DNA from: Pseudoalteromonas sp. GCY
GTDB lineage: Bacteria; Pseudomonadota; Gammaproteobacteria; Enterobacterales; Alteromonadaceae
NCBI RefSeq assembly: GCF_016695175.1
Contig: NZ_CP068023.1
Coordinates: 1,538,501 to 1,602,500 of the forward strand
Length of the DNA stretch: 64,000 nt
Direction of reading: 5' to 3'
In this document: piece after piece, positions 8,636 to 16,248 of the stretch
How the letters are laid out: every line of letters starts with the position of its first letter
Position numbering within the stretch: the stretch's first letter is position 1
The notes under the pieces: model-generated
Databases searched by the model: none
Told to the model about the DNA's origin: nothing
What the model saw: only the letters and a program-made list of their open reading frames with translations
Program-made: the position numbers and the translations under genes

Positions 8636-9568
8636 CTAATAATGCAAATAGTATAGGTAATGGAAGAATAGTGGTGAAGTGTAGAGTAGGCTGTCCATCC
8701 TATCTAAAATACCACCATGACCGGGGATCATGACCCCTGTATCTTTAATTTGTAAATCGCGCTTCACACTTGAAATAACTAAATCACCAAAAAAGCCAGT
8801 AACGGCTATGAGGATCCCAGCGCCTGCGCCTTGCAAAGTCGAAAGTGGGGTAAGTGCTGGTGCTACAAAACAAGACAATGTGGCAGTAGTAAATACGCCA
8901 CCAATAAAACCTTGCCATGTTTTGTTGGGGCTCACTTTTGGGATGATTTTATGTTTGCCGAGTAGCTTTCCCCAAACGTATTGGCAAACGTCGTTAAATT
9001 GAGTAGTAAACAGTAAATACAATACCAGACCAATGGCACCCGCCTCACTGTTTTTGACCGGCAAAACTAACAAGTAGCCAAGGTGACTAATAGAGAAAAC
9101 ACACAACATGACGGCCCAGTTAAGGATCCCAGCTGACTTTATGAATCCTTTTGTATCACCGATGAGCACCATTCTAATAGGGATAAATAGAAAGATATAA
9201 ACAGGAATAAAGATAATAAACATGCCATACCACTGAGTTGCAACCCAATAATATTGCAGTGGGATACTCAAATATAGCCAAAAAATAGCGCGCCTATCGG
9301 TTTGCCGTCCTGGCACAATGGACAAAAACTCTTTTAATGCGAGAAAACTTAAAAAGCCAATAAAAGCAAGTGCGAAATGTGTGTTGGAGGCTAGTACGAC
9401 AAAAAAAGCGCCAATTATCCACCACCAAGATTGGATCCTGAGTTTTAATTCTTGATGATCCGTATCTCGTTGTATTCGGCTAATAACTATATAGGCAAGC
9501 GTTGCGGTGATTAAAATGAGTCCCACCAACGCCATGGCATACAAAGAATGATCAGGGACATTAAACAT
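8636..9568 (-). CDS. Phosphatidate cytidylyltransferase family protein (CdsA-like)
   Basis: About 310 residues with eight or so membrane helices. The C-terminal signature VSPNKTWQGFIGG plus FGDLVISSVKRDLQIKDTG and IPGHGGILDRMDS is that of CDP-diacylglycerol synthases. I place the start at the ATG at 9568, because GAGG precedes it at normal spacing and it overlaps the previous gene's stop by eight bases; an upstream ATG at 9598 would give a longer overlap. It sits between the CDP-alcohol transferase and the PlsC-like gene, so the operon could make CDP-activated lipid and use it locally. Confidence 0.85.
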   Translation of the reverse strand: MFNVPDHSLYAMALVGLILITATLAYIVISRIQRDTDHQELKLRIQSWWWIIGAFFVVLASNTHFALAFIGFLSFLALKEFLSIVPGRQTDRRAIFWLYLSIPLQYYWVATQWYGMFIIFIPVYIFLFIPIRMVLIGDTKGFIKSAGILNWAVMLCVFSISHLGYLLVLPVKNSEAGAIGLVLYLLFTTQFNDVCQYVWGKLLGKHKIIPKVSPNKTWQGFIGGVFTTATLSCFVAPALTPLSTLQGAGAGILIAVTGFFGDLVISSVKRDLQIKDTGVMIPGHGGILDRMDSLLYTSPLFFHYLYYLHY

Positions 9569-10223
9569 CGTGTTTGTCCTCAAGATATTGGTAGGCAAGG
9601 ATAGCTCGTTTACATACCGTGATGAATGAACCGACGCTAATGATAAGTAGTGACGTGTATAACACAGCCCCTTGTTGCCAGAATAGAGGCTCTATCGCTG
9701 TAAAAATACATGCAAATGTAAGTAAAGCCATTCGATGTTGTTTTGCCATAGGTCCACAAAAATTGGCAGGTGCTCCTGTACTCGTTGCCAAGGTTCTTAC
9801 GTAAGCGGTCATAATCGCAAGTATTGCCGCACACCAAGCAATATCGACTGCGTAACTAAACTGGGGGAGTGCATAGCCCACAGCAACAATGACAAAAGCA
9901 TCGGCAAACCTGTCTGGCATATCGTTAAAAAGTTCACCAGATGCGGTACTTTTCCCACCTTCCATAGCGACCATGCCATCGAACAAATTACACAATAAGC
10001 GAAATTGAATACATGTGGCAGCAAGCAGAGGCAAAAGCCAAATGAGTGGTCCAGAAGACAGTGGTAACAACACAAGACAGATTGCTGAGCAGGCTGCAAA
10101 CAGCACGCTGAGTAATGAAATAGTGTTAGGAGTGATATTTTTATTGCTAAGCCATTTGGCAACGCGCTGAGCATATGTGCTTGAGCGTACCTTGAGTGGA
10201 CGCCGACTTGATTTGTCTTCCAC
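9561..10223 (-). CDS. CDP-alcohol phosphatidyltransferase family protein with variant motif
   Basis: 220 residues from a GTG at 10223, which is preceded by AAGGAAAAGGAAATC. An ATG at 10334 is in frame, but a good promoter lies inside that extension, so I prefer the GTG. There are about six membrane helices. The CDP-alcohol motif region reads NLFDGMVAMEGG then SGELFNDMPDRFAD. Compared with the usual D-x2-D-G-x2-A-R...G-x3-D-x3-D, the first and third Asp appear to be Asn and the Arg is Met. Both changes affect metal-binding positions. The family would join a CDP-lipid to an alcohol; the acceptor cannot be told from sequence. It is first in an operon with CdsA-like and PlsC-like genes. Confidence 0.78.
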   Translation of the reverse strand: MEDKSSRRPLKVRSSTYAQRVAKWLSNKNITPNTISLLSVLFAACSAICLVLLPLSSGPLIWLLPLLAATCIQFRLLCNLFDGMVAMEGGKSTASGELFNDMPDRFADAFVIVAVGYALPQFSYAVDIAWCAAILAIMTAYVRTLATSTGAPANFCGPMAKQHRMALLTFACIFTAIEPLFWQQGAVLYTSLLIISVGSFITVCKRAILAYQYLEDKHDV

Positions 10224-10297
10224 GATTTCCTTTTCCTTAGAATACGTATTCTTCAGCTCTTTTGAAGAATGGATGATCTTTGCCTTTATTTCGCGCC

Positions 10298-10326
10298 AGT
10301 ATAAATGATCTACGACAGGCCAACAA
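10298..10326 (-). promoter_or_regulatory. Predicted promoter of the phospholipid operon
   Basis: On the minus strand TTGTTG (10326-10321), a 17-base spacer and TATACT (10303-10298) form a good sigma-70 promoter. Transcription would begin near 10291, upstream of the GTG at 10223 but downstream of the ATG at 10334. This is why I shortened the first gene. Confidence 0.55.
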
Positions 10327-10498
10327 GATACCATGAGTGGGGGTTACCTTTAGCACTTGAGACGATGTAAAGTGGAGAGTCTGAGGAAGAATGTTTACAT
10401 TGGTTTATTAAATTCTACCGAAATAAATTGCTATTTGGCGCTATCTTGGGTCACATTACTGACCGCAATTAAAATAATATAACATTTAGGATTGGAAT

Positions 10499-12658
10499 AT
10501 GCGTATTAAAGCTATCTCCGCGGCCATGGTGTTGGCCTTTTCTCAGTACGTTGCTGCCGATGAAGGTATGTGGCAACCACATCAGCTACCTGAACTTGAA
10601 TCTATTTTAAAGTCTAAAGGGCTAGAGATAGATGCTAAGTCAATTTCAAAACTCACTGAGTTCCCGATGAATGCGGTGATTAGCTTAGGTGGCTGTACGG
10701 CGTCATTTGTCTCTCCTAAAGGTCTGGTGGTGACAAACCATCACTGTGCATACGGCTCTATTCAATACAATTCAACAACAGATAACAATATTCTTGAGAA
10801 TGGCTTTTTAGCAAAACAGCCAAGTGAAGACTTGCCGGCGGCACCGGGCTCACGCGTTTATGTGACAAAAGAAGTGTCGAACGTAACGGATAAAGTTAAT
10901 GCTGGGACAGACTCACTGACCGGTAAAGCACGTTTTGATGCCATTGACAGTAAGCGCAAACAACTTGTTGCCGAGTGTGAGCAAGATGAAAGCTATCGCT
11001 GTAATGTTTACACCTTTCATGGTGGATTGGAATATTACCTCATAAAATCGCTAGAGATAAAAGACGTCCGTCTGGCATACACGCCAGCGATGGGCGTGGG
11101 CAAATATGGTGGCGATATAGATAACTGGATGTGGCCTCGTCACACTGGCGACTTTGCTTTTTACCGTGCATATGTGGGTAAAGATGGTAAACCCGCTGAG
11201 TTTTCTAAAGATAACGTACCTTATAACCCTGAGTCGTTTTTGAGTGTGAGTGCAAAAGGCGTGCAAGAGGGCGACTTTGTTATGGTGACGGGTTATCCGG
11301 GTCGTACCAACCGTTATCGTATTGCTTCTGAAGTAGATTATGTGTTTAACACGGTTTACCCCATGGTACGTAAACATAACTCAAAGTATGTGGCACTGAT
11401 TGAAGAAAATGCACCAGAAGGTTCACAAGCTCGTATCGCTTATGAAAGCACCATTGCAGGTTACAACAACTACATCAAAAACTTTGGCTCTATGATTGAG
11501 AGCTTCAAAAAAGGCAGTATGTACAGCCGCAAGCAGCAATTTGAGCGCGATCTTAGCACTTGGATTAATGCCGATGCAGACCGTAAAGCAAAGTATGGCG
11601 CTGTGCTAAACGAATTGAGCGAATTGGTTGCTCAATCTCAAGCCCATTATGAGCGTGATATGATGGTTGGCTATATCCACCGTTCGCAAATGATGTCTGT
11701 AGCGCGTCAACTTTACCGCTTGGCGGTTGAAAAACAAAAGCCTGATGCTGAGCGTGAGAGTGGTTATCAAGAACGTGATATGCCAAAAATCAAAGCGGGG
11801 CTTCAGCGTATGACGCGCCGCTATGATGAAACAGTTGATAAAGCGATTATGCTTTACTTCATGGAGCTTTATGCAGCCTTGCCAAACGAAGCGCGTTTAG
11901 CTGAAGTCGATAAGCAGCTTCAACTTGAAAGCGGCTTCAATAAAGCAAAGCACCAAGCACTGCTAGATGAGATGTATGCCAACTCTAAGCTTGCTGATGA
12001 AAAAGCCCGTCTTTGGATGTTAGATTTAGAGCTTGAGCAGTTAAATCAAAGCTCTGATCCATTCATTCAATATGCAAAAGCGATTTTTGCAGTGATGAAG
12101 CAAATCGAAGATGAAGAAAAAGAATTGGCTGGTAAGCAGCAATCTGCACGTCCTGCCTTGATGGAAGCCATTATTGCTTACAATAAGTCGCAAAATAAGC
12201 CAGTTTATGCAGATGCTAACAGCACACTCCGTGTCACTTACGGTACGGTAGGTGGCTACTCACCGCAAGATGGCTTAGTGGCAACGCCATTTACTTCGCT
12301 TGAAGGGTTACTGGCTAAAAATACCGATGTAGAACCATTTAACGCGCCGAAAAAGCAACAGCAGTTGATCCGCGAAAAAGTATATGGTCAATATACAGGG
12401 GGTATGAATACCGTACCGGTGAATTTCCTTTCTAACGTGGATACCACCGGTGGTAACTCAGGTTCGCCGACCCTTAACGGAAAAGCGGAGTTAGTGGGTT
12501 TACTGTTTGATGGTGTATATGAAAGCATTATTGGTGACTGGGATTACGATAAAAACCTAAACCGCTCAATCCATGTTGATTCGCGTTACATGTTATGGGT
12601 AATGGATAAGGTCGATAATGCACAAAACCTGTTAGATGAAATGAAGATAGTAAAGTAG
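10499..12658 (+). CDS. S46 family dipeptidyl-peptidase (DPP7/DPP11 type), secreted
   Basis: 719 residues, normal for the family, with a signal peptide (1-20). The serine protease triad regions are visible: GGCTASFVSPKGLVVTNHHC (His81/82), DNWMWPRHTGDF (Asp region near 208) and TTGGNSGSP with Ser654. Eighteen residues after the serine is Gly672. In Porphyromonas gingivalis enzymes a Gly at this spacing (673) marks DPP7, which prefers hydrophobic P1 residues, and an Arg marks DPP11, which prefers acidic ones. The protein is therefore more likely DPP7-like. It would release dipeptides from peptide N-termini in the periplasm or outside. It is convergent with the DUF885 gene. Confidence 0.9.
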   Translation: MRIKAISAAMVLAFSQYVAADEGMWQPHQLPELESILKSKGLEIDAKSISKLTEFPMNAVISLGGCTASFVSPKGLVVTNHHCAYGSIQYNSTTDNNILENGFLAKQPSEDLPAAPGSRVYVTKEVSNVTDKVNAGTDSLTGKARFDAIDSKRKQLVAECEQDESYRCNVYTFHGGLEYYLIKSLEIKDVRLAYTPAMGVGKYGGDIDNWMWPRHTGDFAFYRAYVGKDGKPAEFSKDNVPYNPESFLSVSAKGVQEGDFVMVTGYPGRTNRYRIASEVDYVFNTVYPMVRKHNSKYVALIEENAPEGSQARIAYESTIAGYNNYIKNFGSMIESFKKGSMYSRKQQFERDLSTWINADADRKAKYGAVLNELSELVAQSQAHYERDMMVGYIHRSQMMSVARQLYRLAVEKQKPDAERESGYQERDMPKIKAGLQRMTRRYDETVDKAIMLYFMELYAALPNEARLAEVDKQLQLESGFNKAKHQALLDEMYANSKLADEKARLWMLDLELEQLNQSSDPFIQYAKAIFAVMKQIEDEEKELAGKQQSARPALMEAIIAYNKSQNKPVYADANSTLRVTYGTVGGYSPQDGLVATPFTSLEGLLAKNTDVEPFNAPKKQQQLIREKVYGQYTGGMNTVPVNFLSNVDTTGGNSGSPTLNGKAELVGLLFDGVYESIIGDWDYDKNLNRSIHVDSRYMLWVMDKVDNAQNLLDEMKIVK

Positions 12659-12768
12659 GTCGACCTTTAGGTCGACAATCACCCTAACGTTTAAAGGGTA
12701 GCTTTTAGGTTTAAAGGGTAGCCTCACGTTTAAACGTTAGTCGGCCTAAAGGCCGACCTACGGGTGAT
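12655..12768. repeat. Composite palindromic repeat (BIME-like) after the S46 peptidase gene
   Basis: Two 22-base arms at 12655-12676 and 12740-12761 are inverted copies differing at two positions, and each is itself a palindrome (GTCGACCTTTAGGTCGAC; GTCGGCCTAAAGGCCGAC). Between them GTTTAAAGGGTAGC occurs twice (12689-12702, 12709-12722). ATCACCC and GGGTGAT form a further outer pair. The left arm overlaps the peptidase stop codon. A related hairpin with TTAGTCGGCC lies at 42491. Confidence 0.6.
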
Positions 12769-12783
12769 ATCAATTTTTCGAAA

Positions 12784-12813
12784 AATAATGCCGGCCATGA
12801 GGCTGGCATTATT
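12784..12813 (-). terminator. Terminator between convergent S46 and DUF885 genes
   Basis: AATAATGCCGGCC and GGCTGGCATTATT form a 13-base stem with one mismatch. On the minus strand it is followed by a T run (ATTATTTTTCG), so it best serves the DUF885 gene. Confidence 0.7.
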
Positions 12814-12816
12814 GTG

Positions 12817-14601
12817 TTATTTCGCCATTAACTGGCGGATATATTTCACCGGAGCACTACCAAAGCTTAAGAATTCTTCATGGAATGCTTTTAAGTCAAA
12901 TTCCTTTCCAAGCTTTTGTTTTTGCGTTTCACGGAAGTCGTAAATTTCGCGATAACCAGAGTAATAGCTGGTTAATTGTACTTGGCTCAAGGTTGCACGG
13001 CGCCATTTACCTTCGGCTTCTGCACGCTCTTGGAAAGCCCCATTCATCAGCAGATCTAAGCCTTCTTCTTTGCTTATTCCTTTTACTTGGATACCGTAAT
13101 CTAGGATCGTGTTACAGATCACGCGTAGATTCCACTTGTAGTACATTAACCACATTTCAGGCTCAAAGTTACCATAGCCTTCTTCTAGCATCATGCGTTC
13201 AGTGTATACTGCCCATCCTTCAATCATCGCGCCATTGCTTAAGATACTCTTCACCAAAGACGGAGATTCGTTAGAGTAAACCAGCTGAGTGTAATGGCCT
13301 GGCACGGCTTCATGAATATTTAGGATCTGCAGGATCCAGTGGTTGTATTCACGGAGATACGATTCAGCTTGCTCGTCGCTCATTGAGTCCAGCGGAGAGA
13401 CGTTATAATAGGTGTTCTCCCTTTTGTCGTATGGGCCAGGAGCACTGATTGAAGCGCCAGCAAAGCCGCGCATATATTCAGGCGTTTCGCGAACAACCAG
13501 CGGCTTTTCAGGGTCTAGCGTGATGAGATCTTTTTCCATCACAAACTTTTCAAGTTCTGGTATTTGCGCCTTGATTTCGCTCACAAAGTTTTCACGCTTT
13601 ACGTGTTTGACCGAAAGGTGCTTGATAAGCGTGGCAATCGCATCAATGTCAGATTCTGGACGTGGCTTGTCAGCAAAGTACTTTGGCCAGAGCTCATCAA
13701 CAATCTTAACCATTTCATTAGTAACACGGGCTTTGTCGGCCATTGCCTTTTCATACATTTGCTTGGCGGTGTAGCCAGACTGAATATCAAAGGCAAATTT
13801 TTCTTCGTACAGCTTCTCACCAATTCTAAATGAGCGCGCGTTACCGCTTTCGCTTAACTCTTTTTCAAGGTTGGTAAGGTAAGATACATATCCATTGATG
13901 GCAGATTTCGCGGCAGCGAAGCGCTGTTTGAATAGGGCTTTTTCATCGGCTGTTAATAATGAAGTCGCGAGCTTATCAAGCAACTCGTCGTTTAATACAC
14001 TAAATGCGCCTTGGTTTTGTGCAATCGCAAGCTGAGTATATTCAAGCGTTGGATTGTTAATATTGTTTTGTGCAGCTTCATAATACGCTGGCACATATTG
14101 AAGACGTGCTAAAACGAGCTTGAGCTTTTCGTCATCCGTTTTAAAGCGGCTATTCAGTATGGTCGCAAAGCCATAAGAAACATTGTAGTTTGACGGATTC
14201 CACTGCCAGCTTTTGAAGGTTTCAATATGCCAGATATCGCGTTTTAGGCGATTTTCAATCAAGTGATAATCGATTTTTTGACTATTGCTTAAGTTAGCAA
14301 GGTCGAACTGTTGTAACTTAGCCAGTTGCGCCTGAGAGAAAGCAACACTCGCGTCACGAGTCGCTTGGGTTGGTACAGTGATAATGTCGTCGTACTTGCC
14401 AAAGCCTGCCCAGAGCGACGCTTCTGGGTACTGTTTCCATAAGTCATTGATAAATTGCTGAGAAAAGTCAGCGAATTGTGCATTTGTTGCTACTGTTTGC
14501 TGTGAAGCTGAAGGCGTCGTCTCGACAGACGAAGGAGAAAGTGAGCAGCCAGTCAGGCCCATTGCCATGGCTAGCGCCATGCACAAGGCAGTCTTTTTCA
14601 T
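12817..14601 (-). CDS. DUF885 family lipoprotein, putative metallopeptidase-like
   Basis: 594 residues with a lipoprotein signal (MGLTGC, Cys at about 19). The C-terminal half holds the DUF885 core: IHEAVPGHYTQLVY (HE-x4-GH, a possible zinc-binding motif) and GWAVYTERMMLEEGY with a further acidic residue. The length is typical. The family is common in secreted form in Alteromonadales and is thought to contain zinc-dependent hydrolases, but substrates are poorly known, so I give no substrate. The start is 13 bases downstream of the soxR stop codon, so it may be co-transcribed with soxR. Confidence 0.85.
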   Translation of the reverse strand: MKKTALCMALAMAMGLTGCSLSPSSVETTPSASQQTVATNAQFADFSQQFINDLWKQYPEASLWAGFGKYDDIITVPTQATRDASVAFSQAQLAKLQQFDLANLSNSQKIDYHLIENRLKRDIWHIETFKSWQWNPSNYNVSYGFATILNSRFKTDDEKLKLVLARLQYVPAYYEAAQNNINNPTLEYTQLAIAQNQGAFSVLNDELLDKLATSLLTADEKALFKQRFAAAKSAINGYVSYLTNLEKELSESGNARSFRIGEKLYEEKFAFDIQSGYTAKQMYEKAMADKARVTNEMVKIVDELWPKYFADKPRPESDIDAIATLIKHLSVKHVKRENFVSEIKAQIPELEKFVMEKDLITLDPEKPLVVRETPEYMRGFAGASISAPGPYDKRENTYYNVSPLDSMSDEQAESYLREYNHWILQILNIHEAVPGHYTQLVYSNESPSLVKSILSNGAMIEGWAVYTERMMLEEGYGNFEPEMWLMYYKWNLRVICNTILDYGIQVKGISKEEGLDLLMNGAFQERAEAEGKWRRATLSQVQLTSYYSGYREIYDFRETQKQKLGKEFDLKAFHEEFLSFGSAPVKYIRQLMAK

Positions 14602-14614
14602 TATTGTGTCCTAT

Positions 14615-15121
14615 TTAATGGTTTTCGCTATCATAACAAGATTTTGCTTTATTTGCTTTGTCTGGCTCATCCAACCACACCGCACCGTTAGCCTCTTTGG
14701 CAACGATGTCATCAGGGTTGTAGATAGGGCATGATTTCATCGACAAACAGCCACAGCCAATGCAACCATCGACATAGTCTCTTAAACGTTGCATGTAAGC
14801 GATTTTTTCGTCCAGCTTTGCTTGCCAGGCTGTAGAAAGTTTGGCCCAGTCCGCTTTGGTTGGTGTTCTTGAGTCTGGCAGAGTATCAAGCGTTTCCTTT
14901 ATCTCCCCTAGGGTTATCCCCATTTTTTGACCAGCTTTAATAATGGCAATACGGCGCAACACATCCTTTTTATAACGGCGCTGATTACCGTTATTACGCC
15001 AACTGCGAATAAGCCCTTTGTTCTCATAGAAATGTAGTGCGGATACCGCAACGTCAGCTCTTTGAGCAACTTTACCGACACTGAGGTTTGGTTCGTCTCG
15101 TAATAATTTTTCAGTTTTCAT
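14615..15121 (-). CDS. soxR: Redox-sensing MerR-family regulator SoxR
   Basis: 168 residues. The N-terminal MerR helix-turn-helix (LSVGKVAQRADVAVSALHFY, then GNQRRY) is followed by a dimerisation helix and the Cys cluster CIGCGCLSMKSC (C-x2-C-x-C-x5-C), which binds the [2Fe-2S] centre of SoxR. It also matches E. coli SoxR in the adjoining CPIYNPDD. The C-terminal tail is longer than in E. coli. SoxR is activated by redox-cycling compounds. It is divergent from a flavin reductase-like gene, with a palindrome between them, so that gene is the likely direct target. Confidence 0.92.
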   Translation of the reverse strand: MKTEKLLRDEPNLSVGKVAQRADVAVSALHFYENKGLIRSWRNNGNQRRYKKDVLRRIAIIKAGQKMGITLGEIKETLDTLPDSRTPTKADWAKLSTAWQAKLDEKIAYMQRLRDYVDGCIGCGCLSMKSCPIYNPDDIVAKEANGAVWLDEPDKANKAKSCYDSENH

Positions 15122-15131
15122 AAATTAATGC

Positions 15132-15162
15132 TTTACCTTAACTTAAGGTGAGGTTTTAAGGT
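15132..15162 (+). promoter_or_regulatory. SoxR-type operator and promoter
   Basis: The perfect dyad ACCTTAA-C-TTAAGGT (15135-15149) lies between soxR and the flavin reductase gene. Around it a plus-strand promoter can be read as TTTACC (15132), a 19-base spacer and TAAGGT (15157-15162). The long spacer overlapping the dyad is typical of MerR-family promoters. The exact hexamers are a guess. Confidence 0.6.
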
Positions 15163-15202
15163 AGCACCCAATTTATTATTAGTGCAACTGGAATTGAAGA
15201 TT

Positions 15203-15658
15203 ATGAAAACAGTCGTTATTTACTCAAGCTCAAACCCCAATGGAAATACCTACCAATCTGCAAAGGCACTAGCAGAAGAAAAAAGAGCTGAACTCATCTA
15301 TTTAGACCGTTATAAAATTGGTGAGTATTGCTACAAACACTCTCACAGTGATGATGACTTTGTTAACCTATTTAGATGGGTACTCGGTTTTGAGCACATC
15401 ATTTTTGCATCCCCCGTTTATTGGTATGCAGTAACACCCAGAATGAAGGCATTTATCGACAGAATAACCGACTTTATGGACATCGAAGCGCTAAAACCAG
15501 AATTAAGAACATTGCGCGAAAAGCAGTTTTCGATTTTATCAACCTCATGCCAAGAGAAAGCACCGGCACCATTTACTGAGATGCTGGTGGGGACCTTTGA
15601 GTATTTGGGTATGAAATTACAAGAGCAGCGTCATGTTCATTACCCTTATGCTGATTAA
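15203..15658 (+). CDS. NAD(P)H-dependent FMN reductase/flavodoxin-fold oxidoreductase
   Basis: About 151 residues from the ATG at 15203; a GTG at 15182 is an alternative. The N-terminus has the flavodoxin-like phosphate loop (VVIYSSSNPNGNTYQSAKAL), and the middle has FASPVYWYAVTPRMKAFIDR, which lines the flavin site in NAD(P)H:quinone/FMN reductases. It is slightly short for the family. Its position opposite soxR, with a SoxR-like dyad 54-68 bases upstream, suggests induction by redox-active compounds and a role in reducing quinones or flavins. Confidence 0.78.
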   Translation: MKTVVIYSSSNPNGNTYQSAKALAEEKRAELIYLDRYKIGEYCYKHSHSDDDFVNLFRWVLGFEHIIFASPVYWYAVTPRMKAFIDRITDFMDIEALKPELRTLREKQFSILSTSCQEKAPAPFTEMLVGTFEYLGMKLQEQRHVHYPYAD

Positions 15659-15703
15659 CTGCGGTGGATTTTGTTAGGTGGGGTTGTGTGACGATGGCTT
15701 TAA

Positions 15704-15961
15704 AGATCGCTGCGTAAAGCAGCTCCTACTCCGAAGTAAAACCAGTCTGTTAGGAGGCGGTTTACCCGCCGAGCAGTTTGTGACTTGTGACTGGTGTGTA
15801 TTTAGAGGAGGGTGAGGGCTTTTACAGATCGCTGCGTAAAGCAGCTTCTACTTCGGAGTAAATCCAGCCTGGTAGGAGGCGGTTTACCCGCCGAGCAGTT
15901 TGTGACTGGTGTTTATTTAGAGGAGGGTGAGGGCTTTTACAGATCGCCGCGTAAAGCGGCT
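15704..15961. repeat. Array of ~115-bp palindrome-rich repeats (copies 1, 2 and the left part of 3)
   Basis: Copy 1 (15704-15825, 122 bp) and copy 2 (15826-15940, 115 bp) are closely similar. Copy 3 begins at 15941 and is broken after 15961 by an insertion sequence. Each unit contains GCTGCGTAAAGCAGC and GGCGGTTTACCCGCC, both hairpin-forming, then GAGCAGTTTGTGACT and GAGGAGGGTGAGGGC. Copy 1 carries a small extra duplication (GTGACTTGTGACTGG). The array follows the flavin reductase gene and encodes nothing I can support. Confidence 0.8.
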
Positions 15962-15976
15962 TATATGGACTCCTCC

Positions 15977-16248
15977 AATTGTACAAGCCACTTTTAGCAT
16001 TATTGGTGTGATTGCGTGCTTATATCCGGGCTCTTGATGAGGTGCTACCTCGGCCTCTTTGATGTATTCGCGCCCTTGTGCCTTATCTCCTACGCGGTAT
16101 TTGTATACACCTGCGCTTTAACAGGCTCTCAAGGGTGGGTCTCACCCCTTAATGCTCTATCTTGGCTTGTTCAATACTGGGGGTAATCTCAGTATGCTTT
16201 TTGCTTTCTTTTTCTGTTTATCTTGATTTGTTCTTCTGTTACTCAGTG
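15977..16248 (-). ncRNA. Candidate IS1111 guide RNA (bridge RNA/seekRNA) region
   Basis: This 272-bp non-coding part of the insertion sequence follows the transposase gene and has many stems on the minus strand (for example AGGGGTGAGACCCACCCTT and GAGGTAGCACCTC). Three plus-strand segments repeat element junctions. CTCCTAC at 16087-16093 equals core plus target at 17362-17368. CTTATAT at 16019-16025 equals core plus element end at 15960-15966. ATACACCT at 16105-16112 equals the other end ATACATCT with one change. An RNA read from the minus strand could pair with all three. I found no convincing guide for the left target flank. Confidence 0.55.

Noticed and set aside
13412..13774. 120-codon plus-strand frame inside the DUF885 gene
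   Set aside because: It is antisense to a clearly coding gene and lacks its own signals, as are other similar frames opposite long genes.
15704..15961. CRISPR array
   Set aside because: The repeats are about 115 bp and directly abutting, with no unique spacers and no cas genes.
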